Source: Acanthosepion esculentum
Lineage: Eukaryota > Mollusca > Cephalopoda > Sepiida > Sepiidae
DNA: 64,000 nucleotides
Direction: 5' to 3'
NCBI GenBank assembly: GCA_964036315.1
Contig: OZ038480.1
Coordinates: 15,753,155 to 15,817,154 of the forward strand
In this document: one piece after another, positions 12,318 to 23,112 of the stretch
Layout: each line of letters opens with the position of its first letter
How positions within the stretch are numbered: the first letter of the stretch is position 1
The notes under the pieces: generated by a model
What the model saw: only the letters and a program-made list of their open reading frames with translations
The model's database searches: none
Told to the model about the DNA's origin: nothing
Translations under genes and position numbers: made by a program

Positions 12318-12715
12318 AAAGAAATCTCATCTCTTCAGTGATTCACCCCTCCCTTTTTGATAAGTGATTATATATATATAAAGCAATTCTACAACTCTGC
12401 CTTTGTTTCCAGAAACCTTAAATATTATCTCTCAATCAATTTTCTTATGGTCTGTAAACAATTCCGTAACCTAGATTTTAAATAGTAATTATCAACAATT
12501 TCTCCATTTTGGTGCTTATCAAGAAATTTCACTACTCCAGCGATTCCCACCTTCCCCTCTTTTGACAAGTGATAAAAAAAAAAAAAAATTGAACAATTCT
12601 CTAACTCTGCCTTTGTTTCCAGAAGACCCTAAATATTATCTCATGACGGATTTTTTCCACCATTTTATGTCCTGTAGACAATTTCTTAACATGGATTTTA
12701 AAAACAATAAGGTCT
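12318..12715 (+). repeat. Tandem duplication, two ~200-bp units
   Basis: Both units contain TGATAAGTGAT or TGACAAGTGAT, then CTCTGCCTTTGTTTCCAGAA, then AAATATTATCTC, and later a TGTAGACAATTTC-like block. The first unit is about 12318-12515, the second about 12516-12715. The units are diverged, so the duplication is not recent. Confidence 0.65.
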
Positions 12716-12944
12716 CCATTTCATTGTTAGTTGTCAACTTCAGCCATATGTTTTTTTTTGTAGGAAAAAAAAATCAGAAGTTTCTGTCCTTCCCTTTTGC
12801 CTTTATCCAAGGAAGATAAAGAAAAATAATCCCTCTCAATTTAATAAATCTTGCTTGGTCTCTTGGTATAGCTATCAAGCTATCCCTTCAAACCTTAAGG
12901 TGGGACATATCAAATTGGTATCCTCTTCTTTGTTATCTCTTGCA

Positions 12945-13015
12945 TACAGTTTCAGCTATTTGACCATCTACAGGTGTTGCATCTGAGAGAGGTCAACAGC
13001 TGAAACATTGCAAGC
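12945..13015. repeat. Short palindrome related to 10240-10300
   Basis: CAGTTTCAGCTATTTGACC pairs with GGTCAACAGCTGAAAC across a loop holding CAGGTGTTGCATCTGAGA. The TTCAGCTGTT..CAGGTG wording recurs in the SINE at 19920-20215 and in the fold-back at 30904-31228. Confidence 0.5.
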
Positions 13016-13130
13016 AAAATAACAAGCATGAGGATACTAGCTGGAATAATCTGCCAAATAATTAAAATGCCCCAGTTCAAAACTTTGGATAATAACTATT
13101 GATCTTTCAAAAGTATCTCAGTAATGATAA

Positions 13131-13234
13131 GGAGGTGCTGATAAGTTCTTAGCCTGATCAAAATCTTTTTAAAAAAAAAAAAAAAAAAAGAACAATTGGG
13201 AAGTGGATTGAAGCAAAAACTTTTCAGCACCTCC
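13131..13234. mobile_element. Short palindromic MITE (family GGAGGTGCTGA)
   Basis: The left end GGAGGTGCTGATAAGTTCTT faces the right end AACTTTTCAGCACCTCC. The interior shows GGGAAGTGGATTGAAGCAAA. Copies with the same ends and interior are at 28529-28612 and 54621-54732. There is no coding capacity. A poly(A) run has expanded inside this copy. Confidence 0.7.
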
Positions 13235-14552
13235 CTCATATGTATGCTAAAACTAGGTGCTGTATTTTCAGATGATTCAGAATCCAAGATGAGGAATTGA
13301 TAAAATGTCAACAGCTGCACCATTTCCACAAAACAGTTTTCTTTTTTATCAAATCTTAGATTCTGTCTGATGTGCTAATCCTCTTTATAACACATAAAGA
13401 GGCACACACACACACAGGATTTGCACAATACTACACAAAAATAAACTTCATCTGATATGATTTTACAGACTGTGACTGAAAGAAGAAATAAAATTATTGT
13501 TTTAATTTATTTCAATTTTTTAAATATGTTTTCATGATTCATTTTTGACTAGTTTTCTTCATCTAAGTATTTATTTTTATGACAATGTTCCAGATCAAAT
13601 GCCCTCTAACCATTATAGTCAGCAGCATGAAGCCAGATTAACAAAAAAAAAAGCTTTCAGACTGACTTGAATTTGTATTCCATAAAGAATTTGTCTTTCA
13701 AAAATTAAATATTAAGTTAACCACAGAAATCTAAAACTAGACCTAATGTCAGTGCTAATCAAAAACTATTTAATTTCCAATACTTTAAAATTAATAATAA
13801 TAATAATACAGTATAGCAATGCAAATATTAAGACTTAGTGGCCTGTAATCCTATACTCTAGCATTGAGCTAAACTCAAGGTTATGTTATAGATTTGAATT
13901 TTTCTTTATTCAACTGGCTAGTCAATAATAAAAACTTAAGATTTATTAACAAATTTTTGCTTTCTCCCTTTCTATCTTAATTTATGTCAACAACAGTTAA
14001 AGGAAAAACAACTCAAGCTTGATTCTACCTGTCAATCAGTTCCATAAAAAGCTTTGTATTATAAGAATAATAAGTATATTACTTATGACAAATCCCAAAA
14101 ATATCAAGATTCAATGAAAGACTAATAATCTGCAATGTTTTGCTAAGAAAAAACATCATAAAAAAAGGAAGCTAAATAATTTGAATGTTCTTTATTGGTT
14201 GAGCTTAGTAATGCAAGAGAGCTTGAGAAAGGAAGTTATTGGATACAAAGTAAACTAACATATCTGATGGAATACAAGACTCCACCTATTTACATTTACC
14301 GGATTATTTACATTTAATATGACAGAATGATAGTTAGGCTAGGAACAAGTCCTGGTGCTCTATGGTATCTGGGTAAATATTAGTCTATCAAATACCTAAA
14401 CTTGACATGTAAGGCCAGAGAAATATTTTTGAGCCATTTGTTTGGAAAAACTTGATATACCTTCAAATATGCTAAGGCAAGAAAAATTTTTGGCTGAAAA
14501 ATTCAAAAGAATATTGTATCTATATTTGATCCTTACCCAAAATTTATTCATG

Positions 14553-14591
<39 letters not shown>

Positions 14592-15149
14592 AATTTAAAA
14601 AAAATCAATTTATAATGCCTTAACGTCTTCCCCAGCATAGAGGAGTATATATATTCTTACCAAAAGTGTCTTTTCCAAACATGGATGAATAATAATGTCC
14701 AAAAGATAACGTTGAAAGCCCATCTACAGACGCGTTGATCTTGATTATTTTTATGCCCTTCTGAGCTTGAAATGAGTCGTTTTCAACTTATATGTCTGGT
14801 AGAAGTGTTAACCACCACTCTGGTACTTCAAGATGCCTCAGTTTCTTATTAAAAACAAATTTAAAAATTGGCTGAAATAAAAGATTTTTCCCAAAATAAT
14901 TGGCAGGGAAGGGGTTAAGATTAGATCATTTAGTAAATATTTTACAAATCCTTCCCAAGATATTTTGTTTAGCATCTTCAGTACAGGATAAGATAATATA
15001 AAAACAATAGAAAACAGTTGAAAATTAATCATTAGATTATTTCAATGATTAATCTATGAATATAAGAAAGCATTTTAATGCAGTGATAGGACAAAAAGTA
15101 GATGCTTGGTTATTTACATTATGTAGAGTCAGACGAATATCCTTATGTT
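13235..15149. other. A+T-rich stretch without a supported gene
   Basis: It holds a 36-base poly(A) run at 14553-14588, a (TAA)n-like run near 13793-13807 and no convincing frame. Confidence 0.45.
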
Positions 15150-15430
15150 TGTTGTTACTTTTACAATGTTTTGTTCCGTAGCTCAGGTATCTGTTAATCC
15201 ACGTAACCTTCAAGGAATTTCAATGTGAACCCTTTATTTAATCTACAAGGATAGATTATTGTTGTTCTATTGTTAATGTCATCTGCTCTTTTTTTTTTTT
15301 AGTACTGCTTAGTTCTTGCTAGTCCCGTTTTCATTGAATCCAAGTCTGTACTAATCAGCCCCAGAGACTGAACTCATAATTAATATAACACCAAATTCAC
15401 AAACCAATGCTTTAGTGAGAAGTACTATGA
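15150..15430 (-). mobile_element. tRNA-derived SINE (family 2)
   Basis: On the minus strand the head at about 15430-15355 contains AAAGCATTGGTTTGTGAATT and a decayed B box (GAGTTCAGTCTCTGG). The body then shares with 19920-20215 a TGGAAA-type stretch, a long pyrimidine/purine spacer and a distal ACCTGAGC block. It is the same family as 19920-20215. Confidence 0.6.
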
Positions 15431-16059
15431 AAGTAACAAAGATAAGGACATTAGTCTGACTGTAAATAATGATAATTCCTTGTCCCCAAAATTTAAACAA
15501 AAAGTACTTTGTTCATAATGTTTCAGTTGAGGAACTAATATTAATATCTTGAAAGTGATAGAAAAAAAAAAAAAAAAGAAATTCTTTTGACATGAGCAAC
15601 ATATGATCCAGCTATCTAATCAAGTGTTTGTAACTTTAATCCAATGGCAGAACAAAAATCAATCGTAGAACTAAAGAGAGGACTGGAGGGTGGGGCCTCA
15701 GCACTCACTTTTTACAATTGCTGAAAAACAAAACAAAGGACGAACTTTGTTGCTTTGGGACTTATATATGACAGTGCTATGAAGCTGTATCATGACTGCC
15801 ATTAATTTTCAAAATAAATCATAAAACTTATTTTTGTATGTTTTATATGGGGTGGGGGCTGGAGAATTAGTTTCTAAAACTTGTATATAACTCTTTTATA
15901 CAGAAAAAAAAAAAAAGTTTATACAGGTCTCATTCCAGAAAATAAGTACAAAAGAACAACTTAAAAAGCATATTTAAAAATTGGAAAAGAAGAAATGTTC
16001 ACAGTAAGATAAGAGATCTTTAGTAGTGCTCCCTCACCAATAGTATGACTTGTGCTACC

Positions 16060-16064
<5 letters not shown>
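15431..16064. other. A+T-rich stretch without a supported gene
   Basis: Nothing beyond poly(A) runs near 15561-15577 and 15904-15916 was seen. Confidence 0.45.
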
Positions 16065-16111
<47 letters not shown>

Positions 16112-16380
16112 ACAAGTTTCATTGAAGATGACTGATTAGGTACTGATTATTGATGTTATGGAGTGTTGGCTTTTTCTTTTTTTATTATTAGTGCTTCATT
16201 ATTTTAAATCCTTTTTTTTTTAAAACATGTGAATGAGATTATTATACTTGTATTTTCTACAAGTATGTTGTGGATGGAGTTTGCTAGGTTTCCGAGTGTA
16301 TTTAAATGAGTCCTAATTGAGCTATGGTCAGATAGGTGTAACTTGAGTCTTATTGATGTAGTAGTATGTCCAATGTAATT
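16065..16380 (+). repeat. Dispersed repeat headed by (TG)n, copy 2
   Basis: A (TA)5(TG)n array (about 16060-16108) is followed by ACAAGTTTCATTGAAGATGA. A TTTATTATTAGTGCTTCATT block, TTGTATTTTCTACAAGTATG and a GAGTCCTAATTGAGCTATGG block come next, in the same order as 6653-6905. Confidence 0.6.
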
Positions 16381-16495
16381 CAATAATACACATATATTTT
16401 AACGCATTTAACAGTTAAATAGCATAACATACAAATAAACAAAAATTTCAAACTTGCATATATGATTAAAAAGTTACATCTACAAGAATAAGTAT

Positions 16496-16659
16496 TGTTA
16501 TGAATAATCAAGAGTGGTCTCCTCTTGTTTTATTACTCTCCTCTTTGAAAGAGCTATTTCTGCTTACTGGTACTATAAAAGAACACTATACACAAACCTT
16601 GTATTCTCAGCTGAATAAAGCTTTCTTAAAGCCTACACCTGCGTACTTTTGTCATTACA
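16496..16659 (+). mobile_element. Possible solo LTR
   Basis: The segment starts TGTTATGAATAATC and ends GTCATTACA, giving TGT...ACA termini. It carries a TATA box TATAAAAG at 16574-16581 and AATAAA at 16614-16619, the promoter-then-polyadenylation order of a short LTR. The flanking five bases are AGTAT and GCTAT, a poor match for a target duplication. No gag-pol, primer-binding site or second copy was seen in the window, so the LTR call rests on layout alone. Confidence 0.4.
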
Positions 16660-16689
16660 GCTATATACAGAAAATAAGAGAAATGAAAA

Positions 16690-18345
16690 AGAATGTGAAA
16701 TATTTAGCATGATTATAGCATAATATACAATTATTGTGTTTTGTTAGACAAAATAAATGTAAACTCAACTTTCTCCTTTTTACAGACATCATAAAGATCT
16801 TGAAAGCACTTGATTGCCCATTCTGAATACAGATTTGTTCTGGGGTTCTGGGAATTTCCAGCCTCGATGGTTCTGGATTCAAAAAACTTTTTTTACAGAG
16901 TTTTATGCTTTTTTGTGAGCCTGTAAGCTACTACATAGTTTATAATAATCATCTGCATTGGTCAGTAAACCAATGGTCTCCCCATTTGTAAGAAATGAAT
17001 GTACAAATTTCAAGTAGCAAGTCTTTTCTCTGGTTGAAGAATAAATCCCAAAAGAGTATCACCCTAGAATTCCATCTTGCATTAAAGTATTTTTTGAAAC
17101 TTCACTTTAGAAAATCTTCCAGTTTCTTTGAAAAAGTAGAAAACTCAAGTTAAATGAAACAGAAATTCCATATCACACACCATCCTTGTGTCTAAGTAAT
17201 CTCGTCTTTACCATTCTTGAAATTCTTCTTGAGCTGTTCATAGTTATTTAAAAGTTCACAGATAAATGAATATTTATTCGATATATTGTTTCCTCCAAGT
17301 TCGTCATCCATTACTACATGAAGCACTGTCAAGAACATGATATTGACAGCCAGTGAATTGTGGTTCTTCCAGTTTCTTTTGAGCAAATAGTCTTTGTAAC
17401 TGAATGACAATCCCATTCCTGCTTCCAGTGTTCACATTCATAGTGTCCACAACAATCATCTTTATGCTCTTCCATAAATTGTATTCATCCAGAACAGCTG
17501 TTATTCCTTTGACAACACTATCCACTTTTCCATTTGGTAGATATAATGCTTCTAACTTAACTTCTCTTCTTTCAAAACAAGCACTTGATATTTTTGGTCA
17601 TCAATTCATATACTATCAAAATGCAATGACCAATTTTCTAAGTGTAGTGTTTTATTCATTTCTTCTTTAAATTTAACAGCTGCTTTAATAGTGAATTTGT
17701 AAATATCAAAAATGAGGTGTCTCAACATCAATTCCTTCTTGAGATAACTGCTGACAAACATTTGCTAGTTGACACTAATTTGGTTGTAGCTTTAGTTTTG
17801 CTATACTTCCTTTTCTTGTGGATTGTTCTTCAGAACTATCATACTCTTCATATTCGCTCTCTGATTGGGTCTGTGATTCAGAAGTTGAAGTTGTTGTTGT
17901 TACTATTGTTGAAGTTTGCTCCAAGGTCACCTTTCTTCTTTTGGATGGATGAATAGTTTGGGAACTCGGTCTTTCCAGTTGTACATCCAACATGTCCTTT
18001 TCTTTTGATCTGAAGATGATATAAGCGTCTGTCATCGCTACACAGCCCTTCAACATTTTCTTTGGTGATATAAAAAATTTCATTCAATAGATCATTTCAC
18101 ACATTCATCATAAGTACACAGCACTTGATTCCGTTTTTCTTGTATCACTCGAGTTGACAAAGTTAATTTCTTTTGCCATGAACTTGTTACTTCTTCAGCA
18201 ATTTCCTTTATACGTTCTTTCCTTCCTTTGATGGATGCGCTAAGGAATGGATAGCGACCAACAATTTGGATTCTGTGTAGTATCCTGCTTTTGTTTTCCA
18301 GTGATTGTTCTTCTAGTGAAAGAGTTCTTTTCTTATACAATTCTT
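16690..18345 (-). pseudogene. hAT-like (RNase H-fold) transposase, broken
   Basis: The segment reads leftward as one diverged protein. An N-terminal ORF at 18340-18092 starts MYKKRTLSLEEQ. A stop and two overlapping frames (18087-17775) follow, containing HPSKRRK and a Thr/Ser- and acid-rich linker. At 17525-17304 comes VVDTMNVNTGSRNG, then GCQYHVLD, then, after a frameshift, VMDDELGGN and YSFICELLNNYEQLKK. After more breaks, a WNSRVI-like and a YKWGDHWFTDQ block appear, and finally PSRLEIPRTPEQ at 16880-16840. The D...CxxH pattern (VVD / GCQYH) suits hAT-type transposases. At least four stops or frameshifts make it inactive. Terminal repeats were not found. The superfamily call is inference; the reading as one decayed protein is well supported. 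Confidence 0.65.
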
Positions 18346-19919
18346 GAAATTGTATGAGATTCTTTGTTCAGACCAAGTTTGTTTCAGTGGTAGAAGCATT
18401 TATGGTTAAAAATGAATACTTGGAGATCTGTCTGCAAATCAATCAGGAAGCTTATATATATTGAAACAAAAAAAAATATTCTAACACAAAAAAACCAACA
18501 CACTTTTCCCATTTGCCTTATCTAAATGACAACCCAACCAGCACTCACACTTCAACAAAATACACATCATAAAATTTCCAGAAATTTCTAGAAGGTTCTA
18601 GAAAGTCATAGTACTACTATATTTATAAACAATTTTAATAATTTTGTGTTGGGATTGACATTTAAAAAAAAAAAAAAAACTGAAGTGAATTAAATCGCTC
18701 ATTATTTTTTCACAAAAGTTCATCGAATTATGATACAGGAAATCAATTATTTTACAGAAAGTAAAAAGTCATAACCCTAGAGTGTGTGTGTGTATACAAA
18801 AGAGGGAGAGAGAGAGAAAATTTAAAAAATCTTTAAAACTTAATATTTAATTTAAGCAGACTTTTTATTTTGTGGTGTGGTCCCCAAATAAGCAGAGGCT
18901 GACATGTTTGCAGTTCCATTCCAAATGTCTGAGTTGAATATGAAACCTATATTGAAAAAAATAAAAAAAATAAAAAAATCTTCCTTCTGTCCATTTGCTC
19001 AGCTGGTCTTGCCCAGACTAAACTAAACTCATTAAATATCTAATCTATGAAACATAAAACCAATTTAGGTGCATTGTAATAAAGCAGTAGTTAATTCACA
19101 TACTACTACAGCAGCAACAGTAACTCACACATGGTATTCAGTTGTATTAAACAAAATTTAGTAAATCTCAGAGTGTCTTCATATGGAGCAATATCACACA
19201 CACTAGGTTAAAAAATAATCAATAAAAATACATATAATATAATAACGAAAATTTCCTAATATGTAACAAAATTTAGTTAGATACAAACTTTTTAACAGCA
19301 TTTTAATCACTTCCTTCAAATTAGGGTCAATCTCAATTTCAGCTGATCCCAGTCATTCTACATTTTTTTATTTTAGAATCTTACAAGAAGGCCCTATTCA
19401 CTACACTGACATTCGTATATATTTATTTTTAAGTTGAACACTTCTTAGACAAAATGTGTTTCAGAAATGCTATTCCTGGTGTGGAGGGAAAAGAATTTCA
19501 TTTTCTAAAAGACTTTTCAAATACCTATTTTAAGAAAAAATAATTTCAGCATGAATCAAATCTAGAACACCCAAAATAAATTGGTTGTAATGGGACAGAG
19601 AGAAATTTGAATAGAAACTAATGACTGAAACTAAAGAATAAATAATTAGTTTCCCAATACTTCTTAGACACTTCAGATATCATAACAGACATGTTGATTA
19701 AATCTGAAAAAAAAAAAAAAAAACAAAAAAAAAAAAAACAAAAAAAAAAAACAAAAAAAAACCTCAAGAAAAAATAATTTAAAAAAAACAAAAAAAAAAA
19801 ACGGGCAATTTTTGCCTATGTTATTTGTCATTAATAAAATCATTAATTTTGTCTGAATTTCTGGAAAGAGGAGTTATTATTTATATTATTTATATTTGGA
19901 GTAATGTCCCCCATCTTTG
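18346..19919. other. A+T-rich stretch; A-rich array at 19707-19802
   Basis: The 96-base segment at 19707-19802 is a poly(A) tract broken at intervals by single C residues, a simple A-rich satellite. No gene was supported. The 19825-20007 ORF is without motif. Confidence 0.5.
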
Positions 19920-20215
19920 TTATGGTTATCATAACATTTCAGCTGTTGTTCCCTCCAACCTTCCTCAGGTGTATATCAATCTGGGTAACCCACAAGAAAT
20001 TATTTAATTAATCTACTTTGGTACTGTTCTCGTTCAACTGCTTATATCTACAGATAACATTTACTTCTTATTTTTATTTAGTACTGTTCAGCTGTTGCAT
20101 GCCCATTTCCACTGAATACAAGTACGTACAGCCCAACCCAGGGATTGAACTCACAACCACTATCTCACCAAATTCGCAAACCAATGCTTTTATCCACTAG
20201 GCCATTGTCCTATAA
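19920..20215 (-). mobile_element. tRNA-derived SINE (family 2)
   Basis: On the minus strand, TGGCCTAGTGGATAAAAGC (A-box-like) is followed by TTGTGAGTTCAATCCC, an almost perfect B box. The head therefore looks like a recent tRNA relative. The body ends with the ACCTGAGGAAGG and AACAGCTGAAATGTT blocks near 19975-19935, also seen in the fold-back at 30904-31228. Confidence 0.7.
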
Positions 20216-22850
20216 ATCAAATAAAGTGTTCAGTTCAGAATTGCCTGTATCCAGATCGATATACAACTGAAGTCTGGATTGAGCAAAACCAAGACTACCC
20301 ATCCATCACCACTTCCCGCCAACGAGAAAGAGATCATTAATGTATCCTCGAAGATGTCAAATAGAAAAACATATATTGTCGACAAAGAAACTCGAGTGGT
20401 CACCAAAATAACATTAAAGATCATTCTGGACAAGAAAGCCAGGAAAAACCATATGGCTTGAATTGCCACGCAAAAGAAAAGTGTCTCTACAAAGATAGAG
20501 ATTAGCCTGAACCATTCATTTTAATTTCTGTGACATGCACCATGAAAAATTTTATATCAGATATTAATTTGGATTCCTTTGAAAACAAGTGACAAAGAAA
20601 AATTAATTACTATTTTGGAGTGACTGTAGGCAAAAAGGCTGTGGTCTTGCTGACCAAGAAAACACAGAGGAAAGAACTTTTTTATCATTAAAGAGATTGC
20701 AAATATTTTTCTTTCCCAGCCATGACAATTCTTAAGATTGGCTGGTGGGGTGGGTGGGTCATCTGGATGGTCTCCGAAAAAGTCCCTGGCTTTAGGAAAT
20801 CACAGCATGAGGCCACCTGATGAAGAAAGATTAATTCTTGGAAAATCCCTTTTCACCTATACATTCTGAAAGTTTGGATTTGTCATAGGAACAGTATGTC
20901 GGCTCTTGGAGTTGACAGTGGTTAGATGCTGAGAAAGTGGGAGAAGGAAGAGATTAGCACCACCTGTATGAAGTAATAGTGTTAGATTAGACATGAAGTG
21001 AGTCGGAGTTAAGAGATGGTTTGATTCCTCTGACCATTCTCAAAAGGGGAATAGACAAACCCAAATTTGAAAAAAAAATCACTAGAGTGAACATATTTTG
21101 AGAATATGGAATTTTAGAAAAAGGTTGATGCTAAGGGTACAAGATACCCAAACCCAGACCCTGGTCACCCCACCCCTGATGGACACAGGACTCCATATAA
21201 GCTGAAAGTTTAGACAACTTGAAGAGTTCCTACATTACTGTTACTGGAATCCACATCATTCACCGAGACCTCGTGCCAGCTCTGAAGACCAAAACTTAGA
21301 AATTTAAATTACTAATAACACAAGCTGCTAACTTCAATAGGGGATCCCAGTGTCATTTGTTTATAACAGTAGTGGGGAGGGTTAAAACCGCTGTTTAAAA
21401 GAAATCATGTATAAACCTAATCATTATTACATTTTTAACCAGAATTAATTTTTAATTCCCAAGAATCCTTTTTTATTTTATGTAGCTCTCAGCTATTGAC
21501 CTGTCTTCACTTCAGTTTGCTTCATCAGTGATCTTCTCAAGCTCTGAGATCAAAAAGAAAAACAATGTGGCAGAGGAGTGAATGGTGGTGAACAGACAAA
21601 CACCAGCTAAGTTGAGTGGAACAGTGCCCATCATCATGATACCAGTGACAAACCAGCAATGCATTAACCAGTGAGGAGTCAGCTAGATGGTAACCACTAT
21701 GGTCTGAAGAAGGCTGTGGACCAAAGTTTATATTAGTGGTTGTTGTTGACTAGGATCAACTTACAGTAGCCTGAATATAAATAATGTAAAACATATGAAT
21801 CTTTAAATAAAAACTATTCTACCAAAGTTATAAATGAGAAATGATTTTAGACAATTCTCAAAAATATTATCTACTTACGAGAATTGGAGAAAAACAAGGA
21901 TTGATTGTTTTACCATGTTACTGAAATAGTTATATACCTTTAAATAGCTTCAGCAATAAATGTTCAAGCACAGGTAAAAAAGCCAGGCTTTTGATTTTCA
22001 AGGTAGGCCATCCTCTCTTGAAAGTACAACAATCTTTTTAATCCCAAACTTTTGGGCTTGTATCAAAGTATATTTAGTACATATGCATAAGGGTGTGTTA
22101 AAAAAATAAAAATTTTGTTTGGTTATTTGGTTAGTATTTTTTTTTGAAAAATAAGCAGAGTCAAGAACTTTTCAACACCACCTCATATAATTTTGTATTT
22201 CTAATTGAAAGATGTCAGATAATATAGTGACCAAACTGGAGACTGTATAGAAGTGAATCAGATAAACACAAAAAAGATCTTGACTTGGATGTGTCTAGTG
22301 TAGCTAAGAGTTTTGTTCTCTTGAATATTTGGCCATTTAGAGAAGGCAGTTTCTCAACATAGATGGCATCACTGCCAAATCTGCATGAGAATGGTGATGA
22401 TTGGTTATCAACAAATGGCCAAACTGTAGGTTTGGCTACATGAATATAAGACAGACATTTCTTAATGTTGTAAGGTGGGTTGGTGCTGATGGTGTGTGTG
22501 TCTGTGTATCAGATCATATTTTTCTACAGACTGAGATTGTTGTGCAATTCCCACTGATAGCAATGGTTTGTATCTCCAACTCGGATTAAAAGCTGGATTT
22601 TAAATGATGCTTTTTAAAACAAACAGAACACGTGAAAGAATGATATCATACAATCTTCCTCCAGTCATTTGGCTTTGTATTGTACGAAGTCTGATTAATA
22701 ACTATACAACAGAAAGGATTTTTCCAAAATGAAATACACTTTTTTCTTTTCATATTCTGTGAGAAGAAAAAAAAATGTATTTGAATAAGGAATGAACATT
22801 TTTTTCAATATTAAAAGAAAAAAAATACTCTACTTACAAAATAAGAACTG
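20216..22850. other. Unassigned stretch
   Basis: Overlapping short ORFs at 20230-20469 (minus) and 20279-20461 (plus) show no domain. Around 21240-21275 one frame reads GIHIIHRDL, which resembles a kinase HRD motif but has no supporting flanks. A partial end of the GGAGGTGCTGA MITE family may lie near 22170-22195 (GAACTTTTCAACACCACC). Confidence 0.35.
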
Positions 22851-23112
22851 CATACAGTCATATCACACTGAAACACCAGTTCTTTTATGATTATCAAAGT
22901 TAAGCAATGTCAGACCTGGTCAGTACCTAGAGAGGTGACTACTTGGGAATAACAGGTGCTATAAGCTTGGATGTGCAGGTCGTGAAATGAATAATGTCTC
23001 AGAATTGGAAATTAGCAAGCCAAGTTCAAATTTCAGTTTGGTCTGTTTTATTCACTTACAAACAAATATCCTTGGGAAAGGCATGAATCCACCTCTTCTC
23101 CCTGTCAGCTGT
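22851..23112 (+). mobile_element. 5S rRNA-headed SINE with a second, tRNA-like head
   Basis: Positions 22851-22969 align along their whole length with 5S rRNA: TACAGTCATATCACACTGAA at the 5' end, AAAGTTAAGCAATGTC in the internal-promoter region, CTGGTCAGTACCT, then TTGGGAATAACAGGTGCT. It is too diverged to be a working 5S gene. It runs directly into TGCAGGTCGTGAAATGAATA and AAGTTCAAATTT, the tRNA-like head of family 1, then into the family 1 core (CCTTGGGAAAGGCATGAATC) and CAGCTGTGAGTTAA. The element is interrupted at about 23112 by the inverted-repeat element that follows. The same 5S-to-tRNA junction is present at 51746-51912. Confidence 0.8.

Noticed and set aside
21240..21330. GIHIIHRDL, resembling the protein kinase HRD motif
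   Set aside because: The conserved Asn after HRDLxxxN is missing, stops follow soon after, and no glycine loop or DFG motif is in reach.
22851..22969. A functional 5S rRNA gene
   Set aside because: Too many changes throughout, and it is fused to a SINE body; better read as a SINE head.
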